This document shows, one piece after another, positions 20,041-30,873 of a stretch of DNA of 64,000 bases. Numbering within the stretch: the first letter of the stretch is position 1; every line of letters starts with the position of its first letter. The notes under the pieces are model-generated. The model made no database searches. It saw only the letters and a program-made list of their open reading frames with translations, and had not been told where the DNA came from. Both the position numbers and the translations under genes were made by a program. Source of the stretch: an uncultured Pelagibacteraceae bacterium (lineage in GTDB: Bacteria; Pseudomonadota; Alphaproteobacteria; Pelagibacterales; Pelagibacteraceae). Where the stretch lies: positions 32,274-96,273 of the forward strand of contig CACHRI010000004.1 in NCBI GenBank assembly GCA_902582155.1, given 5' to 3'.

Positions 20041-21432
20041 TTAATTTTCCAATAAAAGACTTTTAATTTGAATTAAATTTTTTTTCATTTCATCATCTTT
20101 TTCGGAAAGTTTAGTGATTGTTTTAACTGCGTGTATTACTGTCGTGTGATCTCTATTAGCAAATCTTCTTCCTATTTCTGGAAGGGACCTAGTAGTCATT
20201 TTTTTTGCTAGGAACATTGCTATCTGCCTGGGTCGCGCTAAAGGTCTTGATCTTCTTTGAGATAACATGTCATTAAGAGAAATATTAAAAAAGTTAGAAA
20301 CAGTATTTTGAATTTTATCTACGGTGACAATTTTTGCCTGATTAAAGACATCTTTTAAGATATTTTTACAGTCATTTATCGTCAATATTCTTTTATGAAC
20401 TCTGCTAAAAGCAATAACTCTATTTAATACTCCAATTAATTCTCTGATATTTGTTTTTGCCTCTACAGAAATAAAATCAACAACCTCGTCTGTTATATTT
20501 ATATGTTCCTTAAATTGGTTTTGTAAATTATTTATTTTATCTTTAATAATATTTTTTTTAAGATCTAAATCCGGAACATCAATGTCTATTATTAGTCCGC
20601 CAGACAGCCTAGATTTAATTCTCTCTTGAACTCGATCTAATTTCATTGGTGGCCTATCTGCTGATATAACTATTTGAGATCCTTTATCTAAAAGACTATT
20701 AAAGGTATGAAAAAATTCTTCTTGTAGGCTTTCTTTCCCTCTAATGAACTGTATATCATCAATTATAAATACTGAGGATTTTCGAAAGAAATCTTTAAAA
20801 TTTACCATATCGTTTTTTTTAATTGATTTTATAAAGTGATACATGAATCTCTCTGCAGAGATAAACATGACCTCCTTGATAGACTGAAGCTCGAGACCTA
20901 TAGCATTTAAAAGGTGCGTTTTTCCAAGACCAACGCCTCCATAAATGTATAAAGGATTATATCGTGAAGCTTGTTCACAAACTTTTTTGGAATAAGAGAG
21001 AGCGACTTCGTTGCTAGTCCCTTTTATAAAATTACTAAAATTTAGGTTTGGATTCAATCTATTATAATTTAATATTGAATCTTTTATCTCTGTTACTTTA
21101 TTAAATTCATCAAGTCTAAACTCGTCTTTAACACTTTTTTGATCTTCAATAATTTTAAATTCTACTCTGGTTAAGCTTAATTTAAAGGTTTTGATTAATT
21201 CAAGGATTTTGTCGAGATATCGAGAAACAATCCAATCTCTGAAAAATCTCGTCGGTACGCCCAAAACAAGATAGTCATTATACTCTTTAATTAAAGTTAT
21301 ATTTTTTAACCAACTAGAATAGATTTCTTCACCGAAATTTTTTTTTAATTCTGATTGGAAATCAGTCCAATTTATTACTTTTTCTTCCTCTGAAACAAAA
21401 AAGTTCTGTTGATTTGATGACTTATTTTTCAT
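20041..21432 (-). CDS. dnaA: Chromosomal replication initiator protein DnaA
   Basis: AAA+ initiator, 463 residues. Domain I at the N-terminus (SELKKNFGEEIYSSWLKN), Walker A YGGVGLGKTHLLNAIG, Walker B SVFIIDDIQFI, sensor region DRPPMKL...RIKSRLSGGL, and domain IV with SLPEIGRRFANRDHTTVIHAVKTI, the DnaA-box recognition signature. It is first gene of dnaA-dnaN, downstream of rpsT with a 206-base gap. Being intact and adjacent to dnaN/gyrB it marks the conventional replication gene cluster, but not necessarily the origin in Alphaproteobacteria. Confidence 0.97.
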   Translation of the reverse strand: MKNKSSNQQNFFVSEEEKVINWTDFQSELKKNFGEEIYSSWLKNITLIKEYNDYLVLGVPTRFFRDWIVSRYLDKILELIKTFKLSLTRVEFKIIEDQKSVKDEFRLDEFNKVTEIKDSILNYNRLNPNLNFSNFIKGTSNEVALSYSKKVCEQASRYNPLYIYGGVGLGKTHLLNAIGLELQSIKEVMFISAERFMYHFIKSIKKNDMVNFKDFFRKSSVFIIDDIQFIRGKESLQEEFFHTFNSLLDKGSQIVISADRPPMKLDRVQERIKSRLSGGLIIDIDVPDLDLKKNIIKDKINNLQNQFKEHINITDEVVDFISVEAKTNIRELIGVLNRVIAFSRVHKRILTINDCKNILKDVFNQAKIVTVDKIQNTVSNFFNISLNDMLSQRRSRPLARPRQIAMFLAKKMTTRSLPEIGRRFANRDHTTVIHAVKTITKLSEKDDEMKKNLIQIKSLLLEN

Positions 21433-21638
21433 GAGTTAAAATTTACTAGAAACTTAAAAAACCTTATTATCAATTGACTTGCAACAAATATTTTTTAATT
21501 TAGAAAAAAAAAACAAAGTTGGTTGTATACTTAGCGTGTTGATAGAAAAATTTATTTTACAACCCTTAACAGAAAAAAAACTATATGTTGTCCTGTAAAT
21601 ATACGAACTTGAAATTTTAACAACTGATGATTGTCGGA
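21433..21638. promoter_or_regulatory. dnaA-rpsT intergenic region, presumed dnaA promoter region
   Basis: The longest gene-free stretch of the window. It holds long A/T runs and one weak DnaA-box-like 9-mer (TGTTGATAG at 21537-21545, 7 of 9 against the reverse consensus). A loose inverted repeat, TTTACAAC ... TGTTGTCCTGTAAA, could be the end of the rpsT transcript. I see no cluster of DnaA boxes and no repeated 13-mers, so an origin call is not supported. Confidence 0.3.
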
Positions 21639-21893
21639 TTAAGAAATCTTTTTTGAAATTCTTGAAATTTTTCTTGAAGCAGTTTTCTTATTTACAATAC
21701 CTTTTTTAGCAACCTGCGTTAGAATTGATTGAAATAATGGAAAGTATTTCTTTATGGCTTTTTTATCACCTTTAACAAGTAAATTTTCCATCTGTTTTAC
21801 AGCAGATTTATATTTACTTTTCCTAATTCTGTTAACAGATGTCTGTTTTTTTACTCTACGAACTCTTCTTATGGCAGATTTTGTATTTGGCAT
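21639..21893 (-). CDS. rpsT: 30S ribosomal protein S20
   Basis: Small basic ribosomal protein binding 16S rRNA. N-terminus MPNTKSAIRRVRRVKKQT and C-terminus KKGIVNKKTASRKISRISKKI are classic S20. The ORF track adds eight residues upstream (MDIYKNLT); I use the second Met, which gives the conserved N-terminus and 84 residues. Synteny mutM-rpsT-dnaA is common in Alphaproteobacteria. Confidence 0.95.
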   Translation of the reverse strand: MPNTKSAIRRVRRVKKQTSVNRIRKSKYKSAVKQMENLLVKGDKKAIKKYFPLFQSILTQVAKKGIVNKKTASRKISRISKKIS

Positions 21894-21932
21894 TGTTAAA
21901 TTTTTATATATGTCCAATATATCTGGGTCAAC

Positions 21933-22799
21933 TTAATATTTTTGACATTTAGGACAAAAAAAAGTTGATCTGTTAGAGATTTTCAAAGCTCTAATTATAC
22001 CCATACAATTTGGGTGCTTGCATCTCTCTCCTTTTCTTCCATAAACATTAAAATATTGCTGATAATTGCCGTCTTCACCCTCAACGCTGCTAAAATCCTT
22101 AATAGATGATCCACCCTCTTTAATTGCTTTTTTTAACACTTTTTTTATGTTTGCTATTAATCCTATAACCTTTTTTTTAGATATTTTGTTTACCTTAATT
22201 TTTGGGTTTATTTTAGATAGATATATCGCTTCATTAACGTATATATTCCCAAGACCAGATACAAATTTTTGATTCATTAATAAATCTTTTAAGTAAATTT
22301 CTTTCTTCTTAGTATTATTTATAAAATAATTTATATTAAATTTATTTGAAAGTGGTTCTGGACCAAGTTTTTTTAAATGAAAACTATTATCTAAATTGGT
22401 TGTTTTTTCAATCTTAATAAATCCAAATTTCCTCACATCGTTATAAATTAACTCAATGCCTTTGTTAAATTTAAATATGACATGGTTATGTTTGTTACTG
22501 CTACCCTTTAAATCAAAATAAAAACTTGAATTAAAATTATTTTTTTTGACGCGTATTATTATCTTACCTGTCATACCTAAATGAATAAGGATTGTGTGGT
22601 CGTTACTTAAGTTTATTAGGATATATTTAGATCTCCTATCAATTGATAAAATTTTCGAAGAAATCATTTTTTTCATCAAATTTTGATTAATTTCATATCT
22701 TAAATATTTGTTATGTATTTGAATCTGTTTTAAAGTTAAATGATTTATTGTCTTTTTAAGAGACTTTTTAACAACTTCAACTTCAGGTAATTCTGGCAT
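21933..22799 (-). CDS. mutM: Formamidopyrimidine-DNA glycosylase (8-oxoguanine repair)
   Basis: Removes oxidised purines and nicks the abasic site. The start must be the Met before PELPEVEVV, since Pro2 is the catalytic nucleophile; the ORF track's 55 extra residues are antisense to ubiE. The 288-residue protein has the helix-two-turn-helix region (GLGNIYVNEAIYLSKI) and a C-terminal zinc finger C-x4-C ... C-x2-C (CKHPNC ... CPKC). Its start lies only 10 bases from the divergent ubiE start. Confidence 0.96.
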   Translation of the reverse strand: MPELPEVEVVKKSLKKTINHLTLKQIQIHNKYLRYEINQNLMKKMISSKILSIDRRSKYILINLSNDHTILIHLGMTGKIIIRVKKNNFNSSFYFDLKGSSNKHNHVIFKFNKGIELIYNDVRKFGFIKIEKTTNLDNSFHLKKLGPEPLSNKFNINYFINNTKKKEIYLKDLLMNQKFVSGLGNIYVNEAIYLSKINPKIKVNKISKKKVIGLIANIKKVLKKAIKEGGSSIKDFSSVEGEDGNYQQYFNVYGRKGERCKHPNCMGIIRALKISNRSTFFCPKCQKY

Positions 22800-22809
22800 A
22801 TAATTAATT

Positions 22810-23511
22810 ATGTATTTACGTAACAATAAATCTAAACTAGTAGAAAAAGTTTTCAACAACGTATATGACAAATATGATTTAATGAATGATATTTTATCAT
22901 TCGGAACACATAGAATTTGGAAAAAAAAATTAATTTCTTGGGTAAATCCTTTAAAAAATAACAAAATAATTGATGTCGCTGCAGGTACGGGTGATATTGC
23001 AAGGCTATGTTCTCAAGCAACAAACAATGAAAGCTTGATAACATGTGTAGAACCCAATGAAAAAATGATATTAGAGGGGGAAAAAAAATTAAAAAATTTC
23101 AATAATATAAATTGGGTAAAATCCTCAGCTGAAGTTTTGCCGTTTAAAGATAACATTTTTGACTATTATGTAATAAGTTTTGGAATTAGAAATGTTAGCA
23201 ATTTAGACAAATCTTTAAAAGAAGCTTTTCGCGTACTTAAAAAGGGTGGAAGATTTTTTTGTCTCGAATTTTCAAAAGTTGAAAATGAAATATTAAAAAA
23301 CATATACAAAAGTTATTCAAAATTATTACCATCGATAGGTAAGCTTGTTGTAGGTGATAATATGCCGTATGATTATCTAGTCAAAAGTATTGAGCAATTT
23401 TACAATCAAGAAGAATTTGTAAAAAAAATAGAAGACAACGGTTTTTATAATGTGAAATTTAGAAATCTGACGAATGGTATCGCTTCAATACATACCGGTT
23501 GGAAAATTTAA
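22810..23511 (+). CDS. ubiE: Demethylmenaquinone/2-polyprenyl-6-methoxybenzoquinol methyltransferase
   Basis: SAM-dependent C-methyltransferase of ubiquinone synthesis, 233 residues. The SAM site is IIDVAAGTGDIARL; VFNNVYDKYDLMNDILSFGTHRIWKK and ISFGIRNVSN are UbiE signatures; the end IASIHTGWKI is canonical. The N-terminus is slightly shorter than usual because the divergent mutM begins 10 bases upstream. ubiB follows 2 bases later, making a ubiquinone operon. Confidence 0.95.
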   Translation: MYLRNNKSKLVEKVFNNVYDKYDLMNDILSFGTHRIWKKKLISWVNPLKNNKIIDVAAGTGDIARLCSQATNNESLITCVEPNEKMILEGEKKLKNFNNINWVKSSAEVLPFKDNIFDYYVISFGIRNVSNLDKSLKEAFRVLKKGGRFFCLEFSKVENEILKNIYKSYSKLLPSIGKLVVGDNMPYDYLVKSIEQFYNQEEFVKKIEDNGFYNVKFRNLTNGIASIHTGWKI

Positions 23512-23513
23512 CA

Positions 23514-25079
23514 ATGATAAAAAGACTAATACAATTATTTAAGATTGCTAGAAAGCTTTCATCATCTGGTGCATTAGAAACTATAGACCAGATATATAAA
23601 ATTCCTTTAATTCTAAAAATATTTTTTGATGTGATTTCTATTGGTGCCCCAAAAAAAATATTAATTAGCTCTAAGTCATCGGGAGAGAAATTATGTGATG
23701 CATTAGAGGGTATGGGCACTACTTTTATAAAATTAGGTCAATTTCTTGCAACGAGGCCAGATATTATAGGAAAAGAGCTAGCGAACGATCTTGAAAAATT
23801 ACAAGATAAATTACCTCCTTTCAGCTTTGAGGAGGCAAAATTAATTTTGAAAAAAGAGGTGGGCTTTAAACAATTTAACAATATCATTGACTTATCAAAA
23901 CCCATTGCTGCCGCATCTATAGCACAAGTTCATCTTGCAAAAATAAAAATTGAGGATAAAGAGCAAGATGTTGCGATTAAAATACTAAGACCAAATATTG
24001 AGAAAGTTTTCAACGAAGAGTTAGATGCGTTGATGTTATTTGCGTATGTTGTTGAAAATACAATACAAAAAACAAAAAGACTAAAGTTAGTAGAAGTGGT
24101 TCACCTTCTCAGAGAAATAACAAATATTGAGATGGATCTAAGGTTTGAAGCTGCTGCAGCAAATGAATTGTTTGAAAATACAAAAAATGACAATGGTTTT
24201 AAAGTTCCTAAAATATATTGGCAATATACATCCAAAAAAGTTCTTACTTTAGACAAAGTAGAAGGTGTTTCAATCAGAAGTCATGAAGCATTGAAGGAAA
24301 AAAAAATTGAGTTAAAAAAAATTGCTGAAAATTTAATTCAACATTTTTTAAGGCAGGCAGTTAGAGATGGTTTTTTTCATGCTGATATGCATGAAGGAAA
24401 TTTATTTGTTGATAATGAAGGAAACATAGTGCCGGTTGACTTTGGTATTATGGGTAGACTAGATAAATATAATAAAAAATATCTAGCTGAAATTCTCTAT
24501 GGATTTATTAAAAGAGACTATGTAAAAGTTGCTGAGGTACATTTTCAAGCTGGGTTAGTTCCAGACACTGCATCTAAGGAGGAGTTTGCACAAGCTTTAA
24601 GGTCAGTAGGCGAACCAATATTTGGACAAAACATTAAAGATATATCAGGCGGCAATCTGCTTTCGCAATTATTTGAAATTACAGAAAAATTTAATATGGC
24701 GACACAAACTCAACTTTTGCTCTTACAGAAAACGATGGTTGTGGTTGAGGGTGTAGCAAGAAAACTATATCCTGAGACAAATATCTGGAGTGTTTCAAGA
24801 CCGATTCTGGAAAATTGGCTAGAAAGCTTGAAAGGACCCAAAGCTACAATATCTAGTGCAATTGATACATCAGGTGAAATATTGAAAAGAATTCCAGATC
24901 TACCTGAATTTATGGATAAAGCTAATTACGCCTTACAACTGATAGCGGAAGGCAAATTAAACCTTATTAATAGCAATAATAATTCAATTGAAATGGAAAA
25001 GTTAAAAATAAAAAGTTTTAGAAATAATATTTTAATTTCTATATTAGGTATTGTAATTGTATCATTAGTGGTATTTTAA
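23514..25079 (+). CDS. ubiB: Ubiquinone biosynthesis accessory kinase-like protein UbiB
   Basis: Atypical kinase/ATPase (ABC1/ADCK/COQ8 family) supporting ubiquinone synthesis at the membrane. The family KxGQ motif is in TFIKLGQFLATRPDI; AASIAQVHLAKI is the altered nucleotide loop; DGFFHADMHEGNLFV and VPVDFGIMGRL are catalytic and metal-binding. A hydrophobic C-terminal helix (ILISILGIVIVSLVVF) anchors it. I start at the ATG two bases after ubiE rather than the in-gene ATG at 23499, giving 521 residues. Confidence 0.93.
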   Translation: MIKRLIQLFKIARKLSSSGALETIDQIYKIPLILKIFFDVISIGAPKKILISSKSSGEKLCDALEGMGTTFIKLGQFLATRPDIIGKELANDLEKLQDKLPPFSFEEAKLILKKEVGFKQFNNIIDLSKPIAAASIAQVHLAKIKIEDKEQDVAIKILRPNIEKVFNEELDALMLFAYVVENTIQKTKRLKLVEVVHLLREITNIEMDLRFEAAAANELFENTKNDNGFKVPKIYWQYTSKKVLTLDKVEGVSIRSHEALKEKKIELKKIAENLIQHFLRQAVRDGFFHADMHEGNLFVDNEGNIVPVDFGIMGRLDKYNKKYLAEILYGFIKRDYVKVAEVHFQAGLVPDTASKEEFAQALRSVGEPIFGQNIKDISGGNLLSQLFEITEKFNMATQTQLLLLQKTMVVVEGVARKLYPETNIWSVSRPILENWLESLKGPKATISSAIDTSGEILKRIPDLPEFMDKANYALQLIAEGKLNLINSNNNSIEMEKLKIKSFRNNILISILGIVIVSLVVF

Positions 25080-25086
25080 TTAATAA

Positions 25087-26313
25087 ATGAAAATTAAAAT
25101 GAAAAAAATTCTGTTAATAATTGGCGGTGGTGTATCCGCATATAAATCTCTTGACCTTATAAGACTGTTAAAAAAGAATGGATTCGAATTAAGAACCATA
25201 CTTACTAAAAGTGGCAAACAATTTGTTACACCCTTATCTTTGATTTCTTTATCAGGAAGTAAAGTTTATGAAAAATTATTTGATAAACAAAATGAAACTG
25301 AAATTGATCATATTTCACTTTCAAGGTGGGCAGATTTAATAATAGTAATTCCAGCAACAGCGAACATGATAAGTAAATTAAGTCATGGGAAAGCAGAAGA
25401 CCTTGCAACTACCTTAATGCTTGCTTCGAATAAAGACATAATATTAGTACCTGCAATGAATGTGAGAATGTGGAATCACAAAGCCACTCAGGAAAATTCA
25501 AAAAAATTAGTATCTTATGGCTATAAATTTCTTGGTCCTACTGAAGGATCAATGGCGTGTGGAGAATTTGGAAAAGGTAAAATGCTTAGTCCTAAAAAGA
25601 TTTTTAGTGAAATTAAAAAATATTTTAATGAAAAAGACCTCGTAAAAAGTAAAAGATTAAGAGCTTTAGTGACTACAGGGCCTACAAGGGAGTATCTAGA
25701 TCCAGTTCGATATATTTCAAATGAGTCAAGCGGTAAACAAGGATATGAAATAGCTTTAGCCTTAAAACGAAGGGGATTTAATACTGTTTTGATCGCGGGA
25801 CCATCAAATATTCAAAAAGAAAAAGGTTTAAAAATAATTAAGGTGAAAACTTCAGAGGAAATGTTTAAAGCTGTAAAAAAATATTTACCAGTTGATGTGG
25901 CGGTTTGCACTGCTGCGGTATCAGATTTTAAACCAATAAATTATAAAAAAAGTAAAATAAAAAAAATTAATAAAAGAGAAAACATTATTTTAGATAAAAC
26001 TGTTGATATATTGGATTATATTGGAAAAAATAACCGGTACCGTCCAAAGCTTGTAATAGGCTTTTCAGCAGAAACCGAAAACTTGCTTGAAAATTCAAAA
26101 ATAAAATTAAAAAATAAAAATGCTGATTGGATAATAGCTAATGATGTTTCTAAAAATGATATTGGATTTAATAAAGAATATAACGAGGTAACAATAATAG
26201 AATCAAATGGTAAAATATCTCAAATTAAAAAAAATAAAAAAAGTTTTATAGCTTCAGTATTATCAGGAAAAATAATAAATAAATTGTTAATTAATGGTAA
26301 AAGTATTAATTAA
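25087..26313 (+). CDS. coaBC: Bifunctional phosphopantothenoylcysteine decarboxylase/synthetase
   Basis: Two consecutive steps of coenzyme A synthesis in one protein (408 aa). The N-terminal CoaC flavoprotein half has GGVSAYKSLDLIR, ATANMISKLSHGKAEDL, PAMNVRMW and the catalytic cysteine in MACGEFGKGKM. The C-terminal CoaB half has TTGPTREYLDPVRYISN and SSGKQGYEIA, plus a later VIGFSAET. A second Met at codon 5 (MKKILLI) is an equally good start. The 3' end overlaps dut by 20 bases. Confidence 0.96.
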   Translation: MKIKMKKILLIIGGGVSAYKSLDLIRLLKKNGFELRTILTKSGKQFVTPLSLISLSGSKVYEKLFDKQNETEIDHISLSRWADLIIVIPATANMISKLSHGKAEDLATTLMLASNKDIILVPAMNVRMWNHKATQENSKKLVSYGYKFLGPTEGSMACGEFGKGKMLSPKKIFSEIKKYFNEKDLVKSKRLRALVTTGPTREYLDPVRYISNESSGKQGYEIALALKRRGFNTVLIAGPSNIQKEKGLKIIKVKTSEEMFKAVKKYLPVDVAVCTAAVSDFKPINYKKSKIKKINKRENIILDKTVDILDYIGKNNRYRPKLVIGFSAETENLLENSKIKLKNKNADWIIANDVSKNDIGFNKEYNEVTIIESNGKISQIKKNKKSFIASVLSGKIINKLLINGKSIN

Positions 26314-26731
26314 GAAACTAGATAAGCAGGCTATAATACCAAAATATGAAACATTTGGCTCTTCCGGTTTAGATTTATCTGCAAACATAAATTCAAGTTT
26401 AATAATTAAACCAGGAGAAAAATGTTTAATACCAACCGGTTTAGCTGTTTCAATACCAAAAGGATATGAGCTACAGATAAGGCCAAGATCTGGTTTAGCT
26501 ATAAAAAATTCTATAACTGTCTTAAATACCCCCGGAACAATTGACTCTGATTATAGAGGGGAAATAAAAATAGTATTAATAAATTTAGGTAATGAAGATT
26601 TTAAAGTAACAAGTGGCTCGAGAATAGCTCAAATGATTTTGTGCCCAGTATCAATTGCAGAAATAGAAGAAATAGAAGATTTAGATAAAACAGATAGAGG
26701 TAGCGGTGGTTTTGGGTCAACAGGAAAATAA
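26294..26731 (+). CDS. dut: dUTP diphosphatase
   Basis: Trimeric dUTPase, hydrolyses dUTP to dUMP and pyrophosphate, protecting DNA from uracil and feeding dTMP synthesis. All five motifs appear in 145 residues: SSGLDLSA (1), RPRSGLAIKN (2), NTPGTIDSDYRGEI (3), GSRIAQMILCPV (4) and RGSGGFGSTGK (5, closes over the active site). Downstream of coaBC, as in many Proteobacteria, and translationally coupled to it. Confidence 0.97.
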   Translation: MVKVLIKKLDKQAIIPKYETFGSSGLDLSANINSSLIIKPGEKCLIPTGLAVSIPKGYELQIRPRSGLAIKNSITVLNTPGTIDSDYRGEIKIVLINLGNEDFKVTSGSRIAQMILCPVSIAEIEEIEDLDKTDRGSGGFGSTGK

Positions 26732-26734
26732 ATC

Positions 26735-27478
26735 ATGAAGATTTCTGCAAATGAATACAAAAAATTTTCAAAACAAATCATTTTAAAAAAATTTGGTTTA
26801 GCCGGTCAAAAAAAAATATTTTCTTCTAAAGTTCTTGTTATTGGTATTGGTGGTTTAGGTTGTCCTTTATCAATTTATTTAGCTAGTTTAGGAATTGGTA
26901 AGATTGGCATCGCCGACAACGATAAGGTAGAATTATCTAATTTAAATAGACAAATAATTTATAGCAATAAAGACATAGGAAAATATAAAGTTGAGTTAGC
27001 AAAAAAAAGAATAAATTTGATAAACAAAAAAACAAAGGTAACTACTTATAAAACAAGGGTAAATAAAGATAATATTAAAAACCTAATTAAGGATTATGAC
27101 ATTATTTGCGATGGCACTGATAATTTTGAAACCCGATTTTTAATAAATGATTACTGTTTGAAATATAAAAAAATATTAATTTCTGGCGCAGTTAATGGGT
27201 TCGATGGGCAAATTTTAAAGTTTGATTTTAGAAAAAAAACACCTTGCTTTAGATGCTTTATGCCGCACTTACCAGACGAGACGAATAATTGTGAAACTGA
27301 TGGAGTTACGCCTACTATAACTGGTATAGTTGGTACATTGCAAGCCAATGAGGTTCTCAATACTATTCTTAATTTAAAATCAAATTTAGAAAAAAAAATA
27401 CTAATTTTTAATTCTATAGATATGAATTTTAGAAAAGTAAAGCTATCTATAAATAAAGAGTGTAAAAACAAATGCTAA
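26735..27478 (+). CDS. moeB: ThiF/MoeB/HesA-family adenylyltransferase
   Basis: E1-like enzyme that adenylates the C-terminus of a ubiquitin-like sulfur carrier (MoaD or ThiS). ATP-binding GIGGLGCPLSIYLASLG, arginine finger NLNRQIIY, DGTDNFETRFLIND, and CFRCFMP followed by a C-terminal CKNKC that would bind zinc. At 247 residues it has no rhodanese domain. Whether it serves molybdopterin or thiamine synthesis cannot be told, as neither pathway is in the window. Symbol is by nearest family. Confidence 0.82.
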   Translation: MKISANEYKKFSKQIILKKFGLAGQKKIFSSKVLVIGIGGLGCPLSIYLASLGIGKIGIADNDKVELSNLNRQIIYSNKDIGKYKVELAKKRINLINKKTKVTTYKTRVNKDNIKNLIKDYDIICDGTDNFETRFLINDYCLKYKKILISGAVNGFDGQILKFDFRKKTPCFRCFMPHLPDETNNCETDGVTPTITGIVGTLQANEVLNTILNLKSNLEKKILIFNSIDMNFRKVKLSINKECKNKC

Positions 27479-27909
27479 GAATATTTTTTTTGTTGTCTTT
27501 GTTTTTTCAATCAATTGCGTTATCGGAAGAAAGTTATTTTTTAACATTAAGAAATAATGAAGTAAATTTAAGATTAGGACCTTCATTTGATTATCCAATC
27601 AAAATTATCTACAAAAAAAAATATTTACCAGTATTAATAACTGAGCGGTCTGAAAACTTTAGGAAGATACGCGATCATGAAAAAAACTCTGGATGGATAC
27701 ATATTTCTCAACTTTCAAAAAAAAAGGCTGGAATTTTATTAGATGATAAAATTTTATACCGTAAACCAACTATCTATTCAAAACCTATTGCAAAGATTAA
27801 AAGAGGACGATTAACGATTATTGCAAAGTGCAAAAAAGAATGGTGTAAGATTAAAACTGAAAATTATTCAGGTTGGATAGAAAAAAAGGATATTTGGGGA
27901 AAATTGTAA
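27472..27909 (+). CDS. Exported SH3-domain protein
   Basis: 145 residues with a signal peptide (hydrophobic core IFFLLSLFFQSIALS) and two bacterial SH3-like repeats: EVNLRLGPSFDYPI with WIHISQL, then a second with CKKEWCKI and GWIEKKDIWG. The two cysteines close together may pair in the periplasm. Family members bind cell-wall components or act as envelope adaptors; precise function unknown. Its ATG overlaps the end of the moeB-like gene by 7 bases. A homologue beside this cluster is common in Alphaproteobacteria. Confidence 0.75.
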   Translation: MLRIFFLLSLFFQSIALSEESYFLTLRNNEVNLRLGPSFDYPIKIIYKKKYLPVLITERSENFRKIRDHEKNSGWIHISQLSKKKAGILLDDKILYRKPTIYSKPIAKIKRGRLTIIAKCKKEWCKIKTENYSGWIEKKDIWGKL

Positions 27910-27912
27910 TAC

Positions 27913-28158
27913 TTATTTATTTTTAACTTTTGAAGCCCAAAACTTGTCTAACAAAAAGTACCAAACAGTATTTGCCAGTGGTTCGACTATAGCGTCCGTT
28001 AACGCAATAGAGAAAGAAACGTCTGCAATTAACATAAGTACTGTTATTGCAATCACAAAGTGACCAATTGTATAAACTAAAGTACGTAAAAGAGAGCCTT
28101 TATTATTTTCGTATATTCTCCTAGCTGCTCCATGTATGCCATGAGTAAGTTCAGTCAT
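27913..28158 (-). CDS. DUF2061-type small membrane protein
   Basis: 81 residues with two hydrophobic segments (VYTIGHFVIAITVLMLIA and a second around AIVEPLANTVWYFLLDKFW). The pattern of a basic N-terminus, LLRTLVYTIGHF, and a terminal Asn-Thr-x-Trp-Tyr-x-x-x-[DE] segment is that of the DUF2061 family, whose role is unknown. It begins 1 base after katG and is probably cotranscribed with it, so a link to oxidative stress is possible but unproven. Confidence 0.7.
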   Translation of the reverse strand: MTELTHGIHGAARRIYENNKGSLLRTLVYTIGHFVIAITVLMLIADVSFSIALTDAIVEPLANTVWYFLLDKFWASKVKNK

Positions 28159-28159
28159 A

Positions 28160-30340
<2,181 letters not shown>

Positions 30341-30356
30341 TTAAGTTAATATGTAG

Positions 30357-30385
30357 TTTATAATAATTCTAAACTAGAAAGTCAA
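30357..30385 (-). promoter_or_regulatory. katG promoter with embedded Irr-type operator
   Basis: On the minus strand TTGACT (30380-30385) and TATAAA (30357-30362) are exactly 17 bases apart, giving a leader of about 16 bases. The 17-mer TTTAGAATTATTATAAA (30357-30373) is an 8-1-8 inverted repeat with one mismatch, covering the last 11 bases of the spacer and the whole -10. It resembles the Irr/ICE consensus (TTTAGAA-N3-TTCTAAA). A bound regulator would block RNA polymerase. Confidence 0.65.
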
Positions 30386-30395
30386 TAAAAGATAA

Positions 30396-30815
30396 CTATT
30401 TTTGAATTCTGATTACAACTTCGAGATTTTTTATTTTTTTACCTTTTGGAGGGACAGGAACTTTGCTTAGTTTTATTTGGCTATAATGAATATCAGTAAG
30501 TTCTTTACTACCTTCATCATAAAAGTGGTGATGCGACTTAATGTTCGTATCATAATAACTTTTATTTTTACTAGTTAGAATTTCTTTTAGGTATCCAGCG
30601 CTAGTGAATGCCTCAACTGTATTATAGATTGTTGCTAAAGAAACTTTCATAGTTCTGTTATTATTTATTTTTTTATTTAATGTCTCAACAGTAAAATGAA
30701 AGGTTTTTTTTCTATCAAATAAAAACTGACAAATCTTTAACCGCTGTTTTGTGGGTCTAAGGTTTGACGATCTTAGTTTTTGAACGTACATTTTTGAATT
30801 ATTACTGATAATCAT
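30396..30815 (-). CDS. irr: Fur-family iron/heme-responsive regulator, Irr-type
   Basis: 139-residue winged-helix regulator. The DNA-binding half has NLRPTKQRLKICQFLF and SLATIYNTVEAFTSAGYL. The dimerisation half has the His cluster KSHHHFYDEGSKEL but none of the Cys pairs of Fur/PerR, which is the Irr pattern (heme-dependent regulator of alphaproteobacteria). Its position divergent from fabA-fabB-fabI matches rhizobial irr. It is followed by katG. An Irr-type half-palindrome sits over its own transcription start. PerR-like function is the main alternative. Confidence 0.85.
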   Translation of the reverse strand: MIISNNSKMYVQKLRSSNLRPTKQRLKICQFLFDRKKTFHFTVETLNKKINNNRTMKVSLATIYNTVEAFTSAGYLKEILTSKNKSYYDTNIKSHHHFYDEGSKELTDIHYSQIKLSKVPVPPKGKKIKNLEVVIRIQK

Positions 30816-30828
30816 TGATTTTGCTTTC

Positions 30829-30842
30829 TTTATAATTCTAAA
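30829..30842. promoter_or_regulatory. Irr-type palindrome between irr and fabA
   Basis: TTTATAATTCTAAA has two 7-base arms (TTTATAA and TTCTAAA, one mismatch) without the 3-base centre of the katG site. The 13-mer TAATTCTAAACTA is identical to that in the katG promoter. It lies at about +1 to +10 of the predicted irr transcript and just upstream of the fabA -10, overlapping its -35 region. Confidence 0.45.
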
Positions 30843-30845
30843 CTA

Positions 30846-30873
30846 TTTATATATAATTACTTAATTTTATCAA
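30846..30873 (-). promoter_or_regulatory. irr: Candidate irr promoter
   Basis: On the minus strand TTGATA (30868-30873) and TATAAA (30846-30851) are separated by 16 bases, which places transcription start near 30839, within the Irr-type palindrome. Confidence 0.45.
30852..30857 (+). promoter_or_regulatory. fabA: Candidate fabA -10 element
   Basis: A perfect TATAAT lies 35 bases upstream of the fabA ATG. No good -35 hexamer is seen at the proper distance; that place is occupied by the Irr-type palindrome, suggesting either activation or repression from that site. Confidence 0.4.

Noticed and set aside
21433-21638. Replication origin next to dnaA
   Set aside because: Only one weak DnaA-box-like 9-mer; no box cluster or unwinding repeats beyond general A/T richness. 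Alphaproteobacterial origins are often away from dnaA.
22800-22964. 55-residue N-terminal extension of mutM
   Set aside because: Catalytic proline must be residue 2, and the extension is antisense to ubiE.
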